A stretch of DNA of 45,009 nt from Oppiella nova (lineage: Eukaryota > Arthropoda > Arachnida > Sarcoptiformes > Oppiidae): positions 1 to 45,009 of the forward strand of contig CAJPVJ010000076.1 of NCBI GenBank assembly GCA_905397405.1. The letters are read 5' to 3'. The notes beneath the pieces were generated by a model. The model made no database searches. It saw only the letters and a program-made list of their open reading frames with translations, and was not told where the DNA came from. The position numbers were made by a program, and so were the translations under genes. Shown piece after piece: positions 25,947 through 34,934 of the stretch; positions within the stretch are counted from its first letter, which is position 1, and each line of letters starts with the position of its first letter.

Positions 25947-26909
25947 ATGACCACTCAATCTACTGAATATCAACCTGATATCCTTGGTACAGGTTATGAA
26001 AAACTAACCTTAAACTTAGCAGATGACTATGATGGTAAAGTCATTGCAACTTTGGTACGCAAACAAGCAGCTCAAGCGACCAAGAAAGCGGTGCTCTATA
26101 TCCATGGTTTTATCGATTATTTCTTTCAAACAGAAATGGCTGAACAATTTAATCAACATGATTATGATTTTTATGCACTTGATTTAAGAAAATATGGTCG
26201 TTCTTATTTACCACATCAAAAATATTATTATGTTTTAAATTTGAATGAATATGATGAAGAAATCACGCAAGCATTAAAGATTATTGGTCAGGAAGGCCAC
26301 ACTGAGGTGTTACTGGCAGGACATTCTACAGGTGGATTGATCGCAACATTATATGCAGCACATTATCCACAACATCCCCTTATTCAAGCCTTATGGTGCA
26401 ATAGTCCTTTTTATGACTTTAATATGCCTGCTTGGAAGAAAAAATTAGCCCTACCCAAACTCAGCGCACTGGGTAAACGCTTACCTAATTTAAAGTTTCC
26501 AAGTGAATTAAATAAATGGTATGTCACCAGTCTGCATAAAGATTTGCAAGGCGAATGGGATTTCAGCTTAGAGTGGAAAAAACCAACTTACCCCAAAGTA
26601 TATTTAAGCTTTGTGTATGCAATTTTTGAAGCGCAAAAAGAAATTCATGCAGGCGTACAGATCAATGTACCAACCTTGGTGATGCATTCTCACAAAACAA
26701 CCTATCCTAAGAAATTTAACCGAGATGCTCAAAGCACTGATGTTATTTTAGAGGTCAAAGACATCATCAGGGATGCAGGTAAAATACAGGGCGATGTTAA
26801 TGTCATGACCATTCAAAATGGACTACATGACTTGGTTTTATCGGCACCAGAAGTCAGAAAAGAAGTTTATCATCAACTTTTTTCCTGGTTAGCCCAAAAA
26901 CAGCTTTAA
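25947..26909 (+). CDS. Alpha/beta hydrolase (lysophospholipase-like)
   Basis: The 320-residue serine hydrolase resembles the lysophospholipase/monoglyceride lipase group. The oxyanion strand is LYIHGFIDY (near 50), the nucleophile Ser127 sits in GHSTGG and the likely catalytic His294 in IQNGLHDLVLS. The acid residue probably lies in the strand before LVMHSHKT or near DAQSTD. No signal peptide is seen, so it is cytoplasmic. AGGAATATGCT lies just before the ATG. It shares an operon with the SDR upstream and is convergent with the GAF regulator. Confidence 0.83.
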   Translation: MTTQSTEYQPDILGTGYEKLTLNLADDYDGKVIATLVRKQAAQATKKAVLYIHGFIDYFFQTEMAEQFNQHDYDFYALDLRKYGRSYLPHQKYYYVLNLNEYDEEITQALKIIGQEGHTEVLLAGHSTGGLIATLYAAHYPQHPLIQALWCNSPFYDFNMPAWKKKLALPKLSALGKRLPNLKFPSELNKWYVTSLHKDLQGEWDFSLEWKKPTYPKVYLSFVYAIFEAQKEIHAGVQINVPTLVMHSHKTTYPKKFNRDAQSTDVILEVKDIIRDAGKIQGDVNVMTIQNGLHDLVLSAPEVRKEVYHQLFSWLAQKQL

Positions 26910-26966
26910 AGGCTCAAATCCATTTTTCTTTGCAAGCGAATGATCAGTTAAAAGTATCCTGCAAAA

Positions 26967-28148
26967 TCAATGTTCATCTTTATATTTCATTAGAATTTGA
27001 TGAGCAGGATGCCCGACTGGTGTAAGTTCAATCAGACGTTCAACGGCATCAATCGCCTCTGGAAAATGTGCAAGGTGTTTTAATAAAGCATCTGTTTCAT
27101 TGGCTTTAAAAATCGCTTCACTCAGGCGTGATTCAAGGCAGTCTCGCCATGCCGATAAAAAAGGACTTTCAGTTTTAGCTAAAAATACACCTTTGCATAA
27201 TTTTAAAGCGGATTCGGTATAGCCTGCATCTAAAGCATTCTCTGCTTGCAAGAAATCTGCTTCAACATGTGCCAATAAACGATAAGGCCGTGAACCCAGC
27301 ATGCCACCCAAGATATCGCGCAATTGCGACATTTCAGCTTTTAATGTGCCGACACTCACTTTTCGTTCACCATACAGCGCTTGATGTAAATTTTCCAGAT
27401 TCATCCCTTGTGGACACAACGCAAGAATAGTCAAAATTTCAATTTGTCGTGGTGTCAGTACCACGATCTTGCCATTGAACAACACTTGTGGCACAGCAAA
27501 AGCCCGGATAAATAAATGTTGTTGCTGAAACTCTAGCAATGCCGATTGAATAATTGAGGCACATCGCTCAGCCGCCAATAATCCCAAACTATTGTGATGA
27601 TTCCATGTGGTTGAAAGATCAATTACCCCTAAAACTTGTTTGGAATATGGATCTATAATTGGAGAGGCATAACAAACCCAGTCATGCACCGAAGACATAA
27701 AATGCTCGTTGGAAAACACACAACTGGATTGTTGGGTTTTTAATGACAGTGCCAAAGCATTGGTTCCCACCAAATCTTCTCGCCATTGCCCACCAGCAAT
27801 AAAATGAACACGTTCTGCGGCATTGCGCATTTGCCCACTTGCGGCTGACCAGATAATGGTACTGCCAATATCCCCTACTGCAGCAACCATTGCCGACTGT
27901 TCTGCGATATGGGTTAATTCATCACGACAATGTTCGATTGCTTTTTCTAACAGTGTTTTTCTTTCTTGTTTTACATTCATCAAGGGTGCAGCATCACGAT
28001 CTTTGGGAATCGCAGCTGAATTGGAACGTTGCCATGAACTTGCAATACTCTGCCCGAGTTGATCAGCATGTTTTAAAGACAAACTACTACTTTGGCGTAA
28101 TTGCTCAATTAAACTCCGTTTATTTGATAACTCTTGTTGGCTTAACAT
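26967..28148 (-). CDS. GAF-domain / winged-helix transcriptional regulator
   Basis: The 393-residue protein begins like AcoR-type activators (SIASSWQRS, near 30-40) and has a GAF sensor (about 80-205) with GSTIIWS, VGTNALALSL and ASPIIDPYSKQVLGVIDLS. It lacks the sigma-54 AAA+ domain of AcoR. Instead a winged helix-turn-helix follows at about 228-300 (VLTPRQIEILTILALCPQGMNLENLHQALYG) and an alpha-helical tail. It is divergent from the aldehyde dehydrogenase gene, which it probably controls; an aldehyde or alcohol signal is inferred. Confidence in the domain layout is good, in the target moderate. Confidence 0.8.
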   Translation of the reverse strand: MLSQQELSNKRSLIEQLRQSSSLSLKHADQLGQSIASSWQRSNSAAIPKDRDAAPLMNVKQERKTLLEKAIEHCRDELTHIAEQSAMVAAVGDIGSTIIWSAASGQMRNAAERVHFIAGGQWREDLVGTNALALSLKTQQSSCVFSNEHFMSSVHDWVCYASPIIDPYSKQVLGVIDLSTTWNHHNSLGLLAAERCASIIQSALLEFQQQHLFIRAFAVPQVLFNGKIVVLTPRQIEILTILALCPQGMNLENLHQALYGERKVSVGTLKAEMSQLRDILGGMLGSRPYRLLAHVEADFLQAENALDAGYTESALKLCKGVFLAKTESPFLSAWRDCLESRLSEAIFKANETDALLKHLAHFPEAIDAVERLIELTPVGHPAHQILMKYKDEH

Positions 28149-28434
28149 ACGCTACTTCCTCTGTAATTCGTTAAAAAATATCCTATCCTTTCTCTGTTGT
28201 TTTTATCCAGCGGACCTGCCTATAAATTACTCTAGCACATTAACACAGTGAGCTTAACCTCAGTCAACACAACTCATACCAAAGCGTTAGAATAAAACCA
28301 ATTTTTTCCAATATTTAGCAATTTTTCAATAAACAAGAAAATATTGCCAAAGATTAAAGCATAGCGCAAATATGTCTTGGATTTCATCCAACCTTTTCCC
28401 TACCTTTGACTCTCTATGCTCAAACCATCATGTA

Positions 28435-28447
28435 AACAATCATTGTT
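28435..28447. promoter_or_regulatory. Palindrome in the aldehyde dehydrogenase promoter
   Basis: AACAATCATTGTT is perfectly symmetric and lies 60-73 bp before the ALDH start in the 359-bp divergent region 28149-28507. It is a candidate operator for the GAF regulator or for another dimeric factor. No confident -10/-35 pair can be assigned around it. Confidence 0.4.
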
Positions 28448-28468
28448 CATACATGCCATATTAAACAC

Positions 28469-28488
28469 ATCATGAATGATCATGAATA
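28469..28488. repeat. Direct repeat ATCATGAATG / ATCATGAATA
   Basis: Two 10-bp units in immediate tandem lie 20-39 bp before the ALDH start codon. Each contains the self-complementary TCATGA, so the same face of the helix carries the motif twice. Confidence 0.4.
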
Positions 28489-28507
28489 TAAGTAAAGGGA
28501 TACTCTT

Positions 28508-30019
28508 ATGCGTTATGTAGATCCAAATCAGCCTGGTTCAAAAGTACAGTTCAAAGCCCAATATGAAAACTTTATTGATGGCAAATGGGTAGCACCTGTT
28601 AAAGGGCAATATTTTGATAATGTCTCTCCTGTAGATGGTAAAGCCTTTACCAAAATTCCACGTTCTTCTGCGGAAGATATCGAACTTGCATTAGATGCAG
28701 CACATAAAGCCAAAGCTTCATGGAACAAAGCATCTCCAACAACACGTTCAAATGTACTGCTGAAAATTGCAGATCGTTTAGAAGAAAATTTAGAATTACT
28801 GGCGGTTGCAGAAACATGGGAAAACGGTAAACCAATTCGTGAAACATTGGCGGCCGATATTCCTTTAGCAATTGACCATTTCCGTTATTTTGCAGGTTGT
28901 TTACGTGCACAAGAAGGTGGTATCTCAGAAATTGATGAAGATACCATTGCTTACCACTTCCATGAGCCTTTAGGTGTGGTTGGTCAGATCATTCCATGGA
29001 ACTTCCCTATTCTTATGGCAGCATGGAAACTTGCACCAGCACTTGCAGCGGGTAACTGTATTGTACTTAAACCTGCTGAACAAACACCATCAAGTATTTT
29101 AGTTGTTGCTGAACTCATTCAAGATATTTTACCGCCAGGCGTTTTAAATATTGTCAATGGTTACGGCGTTGAAGTGGGTCGCCCACTGGCTACCAATCCA
29201 CGTATTGCTAAAATTGCATTTACAGGATCAACTGCTGTTGGTCAAATGATCATGCAATATGCAACTGAAAATATTATTCCTGTGACACTTGAGCTTGGTG
29301 GTAAATCACCAAACATCTTCTTTGAAGATGTCATGGATAAAGATGATGACTATTTAGACAAAGCGCTTGAAGGCTTTGCCATGTTCGCTTTAAACCAAGG
29401 TGAAGTATGTACTTGCCCATCACGTGCCTTGGTTCAAGAAAGTATTGCCGATAAATTCCTAGAAATGGCAGTTGAACGTGTAAAACGCATTAAAACGGGA
29501 CATCCTCTAGACACTGACACCATGATTGGTGCTCAGGCATCTCAAGAGCAACAAGACAAAATCTTGGGTTGTATTGCAACAGGTCGTGCTGAAGGTGCTC
29601 AACTGCTTACAGGCGGTGGTGATCGTCAGGAAGTCGGTCAAGGTTTCTATATTGAACCTACCATTTTCAAAGGCGACAACAGTATGAAGATTTTCCAAGA
29701 AGAAATTTTTGGACCAGTGCTCTCTGTCGCAACATTTAAAGATTATGACGATGCGATCCGAATTGCCAATGATACGATGTATGGCTTAGGTGCTGGTGTA
29801 TGGTCGCGTTCTGCGCATACCTCTTATCGTGCGGGTCGTGCGATTGAAGCTGGTCGTGTATGGACCAACTGCTACCATATCTACCCTGCACATGCTGCAT
29901 TCGGTGGTTATAAGAAATCAGGTATTGGCCGTGAAAACCACAAGATGATGCTCGATCATTATCAACAAACCAAGAATTTATTGGTTAGCTATTCAACCAA
30001 AGCAATGGGCTTCTTCTAA
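28508..30019 (+). CDS. NAD-dependent aldehyde dehydrogenase (AldB/ExaC type)
   Basis: This cytoplasmic enzyme oxidises acetaldehyde and other short aldehydes to acids. The 503 residues carry [33 protein letters not shown], the general base Glu262 (LELGGKSPN) and the nucleophile Cys301 in [11 protein letters not shown]. The GEVCTCPSR signature is typical of the AldB/ExaC acetaldehyde dehydrogenase group. AAAGGGA precedes the ATG. It is a single gene with a strong terminator, divergent from the GAF regulator. With the iron ADH at 23688 it completes ethanol to acetate oxidation. Confidence 0.94.
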   Translation: MRYVDPNQPGSKVQFKAQYENFIDGKWVAPVKGQYFDNVSPVDGKAFTKIPRSSAEDIELALDAAHKAKASWNKASPTTRSNVLLKIADRLEENLELLAVAETWENGKPIRETLAADIPLAIDHFRYFAGCLRAQEGGISEIDEDTIAYHFHEPLGVVGQIIPWNFPILMAAWKLAPALAAGNCIVLKPAEQTPSSILVVAELIQDILPPGVLNIVNGYGVEVGRPLATNPRIAKIAFTGSTAVGQMIMQYATENIIPVTLELGGKSPNIFFEDVMDKDDDYLDKALEGFAMFALNQGEVCTCPSRALVQESIADKFLEMAVERVKRIKTGHPLDTDTMIGAQASQEQQDKILGCIATGRAEGAQLLTGGGDRQEVGQGFYIEPTIFKGDNSMKIFQEEIFGPVLSVATFKDYDDAIRIANDTMYGLGAGVWSRSAHTSYRAGRAIEAGRVWTNCYHIYPAHAAFGGYKKSGIGRENHKMMLDHYQQTKNLLVSYSTKAMGFF

Positions 30020-30042
30020 GTTCTATAGTTGATTTACACTTT

Positions 30043-30072
30043 AAAAAAGCGAACTTCAGTTCGCTTTTTTTT
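30043..30072. terminator. Bidirectional Rho-independent terminator
   Basis: The perfect 12-bp stem AAAAAAGCGAAC/GTTCGCTTTTTT with a TTCA loop serves the aldehyde dehydrogenase gene. Its A-run could also stop leftward transcription from the gene at 30492. Confidence 0.92.
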
Positions 30073-30153
30073 GGTCATGATTAAGATGCTTTTTAATCCT
30101 TATAACTGTCAATTCATTCATTATTTTATACAGATTGCGATGATTCGCTAAAT

Positions 30154-30492
30154 TTAGTCGTTTGTTAGATTCATCCAAACATCTTCATAGCCATACTTAT
30201 CAATAATGACATGATAACCGTGCTCAAGCGCTAAATAAGGTAAAATTTCAGGTAAATATTGCTGTAAATGCGAGGCATGCAGCGGTTGATAAAAATCATC
30301 AGCTGAAGAATATTCTCCACAGTGAATAAACCAAGAAACATTGTCTTGTTTTTGTAGCGCAACTCGAACTGCATAAATCGGTTGTTGACCTAGACTCTGT
30401 AATGCAATTGCAACCCTATCCGCCAGATTAAATTCGATATATTTTGACTCATATTTTTTGCAGATTTGCCGTTGTAATGTTTCTAAATCCAT
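30154..30492 (-). CDS. Small protein, possibly Imm33/DUF2185-like
   Basis: The 112-residue soluble protein has no membrane segment. The stretch AVRVALQKQDNVSWFIHCGEYSSADDFYQPLHASHLQQYLPEILPYL resembles the Imm33/DUF2185 pattern (a WFI-G-E turn, then a late P-xx-P-L helix) found in immunity proteins. This match is from memory and is weak. The frame opens with GTG at 30498, but the ATG at 30492 has AAAGGA eight bases upstream, so I chose it. No toxin gene is adjacent; its neighbours are an aldehyde dehydrogenase and a LysR gene. The function is unknown. Confidence 0.6.
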   Translation of the reverse strand: MDLETLQRQICKKYESKYIEFNLADRVAIALQSLGQQPIYAVRVALQKQDNVSWFIHCGEYSSADDFYQPLHASHLQQYLPEILPYLALEHGYHVIIDKYGYEDVWMNLTND

Positions 30493-30611
30493 CAACACAT
30501 TCCTTTATTTCCTGTTTAGTATTGTCTGTTTAGTTGAATAAACCAATACGTTCGTTCATGCTGTGCTTATACTCGTCTTTTATTCTTCTGCGGAACGCTC
30601 ACGATAAAATG

Positions 30612-31484
30612 CTAAACCATTTGTGCAATATCAATAAATGCCTGTGTAATTGGACTCATCTGTTTTTTATTCTTCACTGCCAGACTAATAGACCGCTTAA
30701 TATTCGGTGATAAAGGTAATTTTTGAACATTGGGAAACAGTGTCATCAACTCTTTATTCAAGGCCATATCTGCGACAATTGAAACACCAGCACCATTGTT
30801 CACCATATTAATAATGGTCAAAATTTGAGAAAAATAACATTTAATTTTTGGACTCAAATTGGCTTTTCTAAACATCTCTGTCACATGGTTTTGACTGCCT
30901 GCTGAGGTCATTAAAAAAGGATGTTCTACCAATTCATCCAATCGAACTGCACTTTGTTGTGATCGTGTATAGGACTTAGGAATAAGTGCTACAAAGATAT
31001 CCTCAATCACAGGAAAAGTATCAAAGCGTTCTTCAGGTAAAACCACAAATCCAACATCAATAGTACGATCATGAATCCATTGAGTAATATCTTTGTCCGT
31101 TCCTTCTTTAATAAACACTTCAATATTTGGATATTTTAAACTAAATTTTTCTAGAATTAAGGGAATCAGTACATTAGAAGATGAAGCACCAAAAGATCCA
31201 ATTCTTAAAGTGCCAGAATGAAATCCTTGTATATCGGAGATTTCTTGCTTTAGGACATTGGAAATATTCAAAATTTCTTTCACATGCACTAAAAGCCGTA
31301 TACCCGATTCAGTTAACTCAACTTCATTATGATTGCGATAAAACAATGTGACCGACCAATCTTGTTCTAAGCCTTTAATTGCATGAGAAATCGCAGATTG
31401 AGAAATTTGCAAACGCTGTGCTGTAACAGTAAAGCTTTTCTGTTCAGCCAACATGGCAAAAATAGTCAGTTGAGTAAATGTCAT
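30612..31484 (-). CDS. LysR-family transcriptional regulator
   Basis: The 290-residue protein has the LTTR N-terminal helix-turn-helix (FTVTAQRLQISQSAISHAIKGLEQDW, residues about 18-45) and a periplasmic-binding-like effector domain. The open frame has an ATG at 31499, but GGAG lies five bases before the ATG at 31484, which also gives the standard LysR start MTFTQL. It is divergent from an AEC-family carrier, which it probably activates through a dyad at 31522-31542. The effector is unknown; an organic acid would fit the carrier. Confidence 0.88.
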   Translation of the reverse strand: MTFTQLTIFAMLAEQKSFTVTAQRLQISQSAISHAIKGLEQDWSVTLFYRNHNEVELTESGIRLLVHVKEILNISNVLKQEISDIQGFHSGTLRIGSFGASSSNVLIPLILEKFSLKYPNIEVFIKEGTDKDITQWIHDRTIDVGFVVLPEERFDTFPVIEDIFVALIPKSYTRSQQSAVRLDELVEHPFLMTSAGSQNHVTEMFRKANLSPKIKCYFSQILTIINMVNNGAGVSIVADMALNKELMTLFPNVQKLPLSPNIKRSISLAVKNKKQMSPITQAFIDIAQMV

Positions 31485-31521
31485 CGCCACTCCATCCATG
31501 AGTAAAGACTCATTTTACCAT

Positions 31522-31542
31522 GAATAGGCATAAGTCATATTC
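31522..31542. promoter_or_regulatory. Candidate LysR binding dyad
   Basis: GAATA and TATTC are arranged as a perfect inverted repeat with an 11-bp spacer in the 147-bp divergent region. The size and place fit a LysR recognition site, although it is not the strict T-N11-A form. Confidence 0.45.
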
Positions 31543-31631
31543 TTGGTTAAAGTTTACTTGGGTTTAGCTTACAGATGAAAAAATCAGTGGCTGGGACTTG
31601 GTCGAATTAGTTTCTGCATAGAGCGTTCAGC

Positions 31632-32549
31632 ATGCTACAAATGATTACTATCCTTTTTCCATCCATCGCCCTAATTGGTTTAGGTTTTTATCTGTTCCAG
31701 TCACGTATACTTGATGAAAAATTCTGGAATGGCGCAGAAAAGCTCAATTACTATATTTTATTTCCAGCCTTATTGTTTAACTCTCTTGCAAATGCAGATA
31801 TGAATATGGGGCATCTCAACAGCATTCTCACGGTCATTTTTTTAATTATGGCCATGATCATTGCTGGCGTTTATCTGTTTGCAAAGTTAAACCGCACACC
31901 TATTGCCCAGATCGGTGTATATGTCCAAAGCTTGATTCGTTTTAATACCTATCTCGGACTCTCGATTGCCACGACACTCAATCATGCTGAAATCAAAAGT
32001 ATCTTGGTAAATATCCTTGCTATAGCAATTCCCTTGGTTAATGTTGTTTCGATACTTTCATTGACTGATAAAGATCAACTGAACATTAAAAATATATTCT
32101 GGTCTTTAATCAAAAATCCACTGATCAGCTCTTGTATATTGGGAATTACATTTAATGTTTTAAACATTCCTATTTGGTCTGGCTTTGCAAGTCTGTTAAA
32201 TGCTTTTTCAAGTAGTAGCCTGATGTTGGGCTTATTATGCGTAGGAACAGCAATTCAGTTTTCGACGCTCAGAGTTTATCTGAAAAAGTCTTTGCTCATT
32301 AGCCTACTCAGATTATTGCTGATCCCGCTTATTGCCTTTATCTGTTTGCAGTTTTTTGAGCTAAGTCATGCCGCGGTGATTGCTATCATGATTTTCTTTT
32401 CTATCCCAACCGCATCTTCCGCATATATCTTAACCAAACTGTTAAACGGCGATCATCAATTAATGGCAGCAAGCATCAGCATGCAAACACTTTTATCCGT
32501 ATTCACTTTGGCACTGATCCTTGCACTATTACAGCATTATTATGTTTAA
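31632..32549 (+). CDS. AEC-family (auxin efflux carrier-like) transporter
   Basis: The 305-residue inner membrane protein has about ten hydrophobic helices in two five-helix halves. The N-terminal half contains EKLNYYILFPALLFNSLA, the typical AEC phrase, and the C-terminal half PTASSAYILTKLLNGD. Bacterial relatives such as MdcF and YfdV are linked to malonate or other carboxylate transport. The ribosome binding site is GAG-like and weak; Met4 is an alternative start. It is divergent from a LysR regulator. The substrate is unknown. Confidence 0.85.
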   Translation: MLQMITILFPSIALIGLGFYLFQSRILDEKFWNGAEKLNYYILFPALLFNSLANADMNMGHLNSILTVIFLIMAMIIAGVYLFAKLNRTPIAQIGVYVQSLIRFNTYLGLSIATTLNHAEIKSILVNILAIAIPLVNVVSILSLTDKDQLNIKNIFWSLIKNPLISSCILGITFNVLNIPIWSGFASLLNAFSSSSLMLGLLCVGTAIQFSTLRVYLKKSLLISLLRLLLIPLIAFICLQFFELSHAAVIAIMIFFSIPTASSAYILTKLLNGDHQLMAASISMQTLLSVFTLALILALLQHYYV

Positions 32550-32710
32550 TCTATTATATTTTTGATTCGTGTTTGTTCATCAAATATTTTGCTGATTCAA
32601 TGTAGTTTTGCTTTGTATAGAATAGCTGTGCTGCATGGCAAGGTACAACACAACTCGATTCTCTCCTGCTAGCATCTAAACAATAGAATCAGAGTTTAAA
32701 AGCGTATTTA

Positions 32711-33304
32711 TCAAGATTTAGCAAATTCCATCTCAACAAAGTGAAGATGATCAACGCCCCAAAACATTTCATCGCCAATAAACCATGTCGGTGCACCAAA
32801 AACACCATGCCCAATGGCTTCTTCTGTCATATTTTTTAGTTGGGCTTTAACCTGTTCATCTGAAAGCCAAGTTTGAACCTGCTCTGTACTAAAACCCAAT
32901 GATTGAAGCAAGGTAATAAGTTCATTGATATCATTTAAATTACGCGGATGCCCAAACATTGCATCAAATAAAGCGTTTAACACTGTTAAGAATTTTTCAG
33001 CTTGATAAAGCTGAACCGCTGTAATCACGCGCATCAGATTTAAAGTATTAATAGGAAAATAGGGATTCATTTGTATTGGAATATTCCAGAGTTTTGACCA
33101 ACGCCCCATATCGATCATCGAATAACTGGCTTTTGCTGGCACAGCCATTGGACTACTGTTCCCTGTGGCTTTAAAAATGCCGCCAAGCAAGATTGGTTTC
33201 CAGATCACTTGTGCTTGATTTTGTTTTGCAATTTTTTGAATCTGATAAAAGCCTAAATAACTATATGGACTACCCAAATCAAAATAAAATTCTACCTGTT
33301 TCAT
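32711..33304 (-). CDS. 2-hydroxychromene-2-carboxylate isomerase-family protein
   Basis: The 197-residue protein has the DsbA-like/kappa glutathione transferase fold. The N-terminal FYFDLGSPYSYLG places the active Ser12 where DsbA has Cys. GHGVFGAPTWFIGDEMFWGVDHL near the C-terminus is the cis-Pro region. Relatives isomerise hydroxychromene carboxylate in naphthalene breakdown or act as glutathione transferases. No aromatic degradation genes are nearby. It lies 154 bases after the SDR stop on the same strand, so the two may be co-transcribed under the divergent TetR. Confidence 0.85.
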   Translation of the reverse strand: MKQVEFYFDLGSPYSYLGFYQIQKIAKQNQAQVIWKPILLGGIFKATGNSSPMAVPAKASYSMIDMGRWSKLWNIPIQMNPYFPINTLNLMRVITAVQLYQAEKFLTVLNALFDAMFGHPRNLNDINELITLLQSLGFSTEQVQTWLSDEQVKAQLKNMTEEAIGHGVFGAPTWFIGDEMFWGVDHLHFVEMEFAKS

Positions 33305-33458
33305 TCAGTGTTATTCCTTAACTGTACTGATCGTATTTTTACTGTAAAAATGATTCTAGAAAAAACTTAAATCATCCCTTGTTACTCTCGCTATATCGAG
33401 ATAAGTCATCTGCCTATATAAACCTAATCATACAAAAAACTTACTAATATAAAGTGAC

Positions 33459-34205
33459 TTACCATTTTTCCATCCAAGGGCGTAAATCTAGCTCATGCGT
33501 CCATGCATCACGTGGTTGCTGGGCAAGATGCCAATAATTTTCAGCAATATGTTCAGGATTTAAAATACCATCTTGGTCTTTTTTCTCATAAAGATCAGGA
33601 AAACTGTTTTTAATAAAATCTGTATCAATTGCACCATCAACTACCACATGAGCCACATGAATATTCTGTGGACCAAGTTCACGCGCCATACTCTGTGCCA
33701 AAGCTCTAAGTGCATGCTTTGCCCCTGCAAATGCTGAAAAATAAGCAGCACCACGTAGACCAGCAGTCGCTCCAGTAAAGATCAATGTCCCGCGTTGTCG
33801 GCTTACCATTCGTTTCGCCACTTCACGACCAGTTAAAAAAGCAGAAAAACACGCCATTTCCCATATTTTAAAATATTTACGCGCTGTTTCTTCAAGTATG
33901 CTACATGGAACATTGGCACCGATATTAAAAACCAGTACCTCTATTTCGCCAATGTTGCTTTCAATTTCTTCGATCAATTGTATAACTTGCTGTTCTTTTC
34001 GAGCATCAGATGCAAAACCATATGCTGTTCCACCTGCCTGTTCAATTTCATCAATCAGTGGTTGTAACTTGTCAGCATTGCGACGGGTCATACAACTAAT
34101 ATATCCCCCTTTGGCAAAACGTTTCGCAATTGCGCCACCTGTTGCATCACCTGCTCCAATAATCAATGCAACTTTCTGATTTGATGTTGTTATTTCATCT
34201 TGCAT
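33459..34205 (-). CDS. SDR-family protein without the catalytic Ser and Tyr
   Basis: The 248-residue SDR-fold protein has a glycine-rich turn GAGDATGGA (17-25). At the usual YxxxK site it reads FAGAK (Phe159, Lys163) and the usual Ser position is Ala146 (TGATAG). Asn94 lies in VFNIGAN. Similar SDR-like proteins with FxxxK exist in other bacteria, so this is a subfamily trait, not a recent mutation. The frame opens at ATG 34226, but AGGGA precedes the ATG at 34205 and the outer start lies inside an operator. It is divergent from a TetR regulator. The activity is unknown. Confidence 0.82.
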   Translation of the reverse strand: MQDEITTSNQKVALIIGAGDATGGAIAKRFAKGGYISCMTRRNADKLQPLIDEIEQAGGTAYGFASDARKEQQVIQLIEEIESNIGEIEVLVFNIGANVPCSILEETARKYFKIWEMACFSAFLTGREVAKRMVSRQRGTLIFTGATAGLRGAAYFSAFAGAKHALRALAQSMARELGPQNIHVAHVVVDGAIDTDFIKNSFPDLYEKKDQDGILNPEHIAENYWHLAQQPRDAWTHELDLRPWMEKW

Positions 34206-34224
34206 ATCATGCTTCCCTTTTTGC

Positions 34225-34247
34225 ATAACGATCGTTATTATAACGAT
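34225..34247. promoter_or_regulatory. Overlapping palindromic operators for TetR
   Basis: Three copies of the half site ATAACGAT lie in alternating orientation at 34225, 34231 and 34240. They form the palindromes ATAACGATCGTTAT (34225-34238) and ATCGTTATTATAACGAT (34231-34247), which share the middle half site. They sit between the SDR gene and the divergent TetR gene. Confidence 0.65.
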
Positions 34248-34300
34248 TACTATGTTATAGTTTTACTAGAGCGTCAAGGAAAAATTTGATCGAGGAAAAT

Positions 34301-34867
34301 ATGCGATACAAATCTGGCTATAAACAAGAAAAAAGAAAAGAGCTATTAAAAATCAGTGGACAGCTTGCTAAAAAAGATGGTTTTGCTGCAACTGGTGTAG
34401 ATGGCTTTATGAAAGCTGCTGGTGTGACCAGTGGTGCATTCTATTCACATTTTTCTTCCAAGCAGGATTTGTTTAAAGCATTGGTTGAAAACGAACTCAA
34501 AAATAGCATTCAGATGTGGCAAAACAATCCCCATGAGCAGGCTGAGTTATGGATTGAATTTGAACTCAATCGTTACTTAACCCTTTCGCATGTTGAACAT
34601 CCAGATTATGGTTGTGTATTGCCAACACTCGCTACAGAAGTCGCACGTTCTGATGAGGAGATTAAACAACGCTATCAACAAGAATTACAACGCGGTCATG
34701 CCCTATTTACTCAACGCCTCGGGAGTGAAGAAAAAGCTTGGGGCGTCTTATGTCAACTGGTGGGTGCTATACTGATAGCAAGAAGTGTTTCTGATGATTC
34801 GGTTAAATTGACCATTTTGGAATCAAGCAAACACTGTATTTATTCTATGTTGCAAATCACAGCATAA
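34301..34867 (+). CDS. TetR/AcrR-family regulator
   Basis: The 188-residue repressor has an N-terminal helix-turn-helix (ELLKISGQLAKKDGFAATGVDGFMKAAGVTSGAFYSHFSSKQDLF). The ligand domain contains CVLPTLATEVARSD. The frame could open at a TTG at 34286, but GAGGA sits five to six bases before the ATG at 34301. It is divergent from the SDR-like gene, with a triple half-site operator between them. It most likely represses the SDR and isomerase pair and itself. The inducer is unknown. Confidence 0.88.
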   Translation: MRYKSGYKQEKRKELLKISGQLAKKDGFAATGVDGFMKAAGVTSGAFYSHFSSKQDLFKALVENELKNSIQMWQNNPHEQAELWIEFELNRYLTLSHVEHPDYGCVLPTLATEVARSDEEIKQRYQQELQRGHALFTQRLGSEEKAWGVLCQLVGAILIARSVSDDSVKLTILESSKHCIYSMLQITA

Positions 34868-34934
34868 ATTTAGTTTTCAACCCAATACAATCTAGTATAA
34901 ATTAGCAATATTCTCGTTAAATCATTATAAAACC

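Noticed and set aside
30154-31484. A toxin-immunity or defence island around the Imm33-like gene
   Set aside because: The neighbours are ordinary metabolic and regulatory genes with their own terminators; there is no toxin, nuclease or secretion gene.
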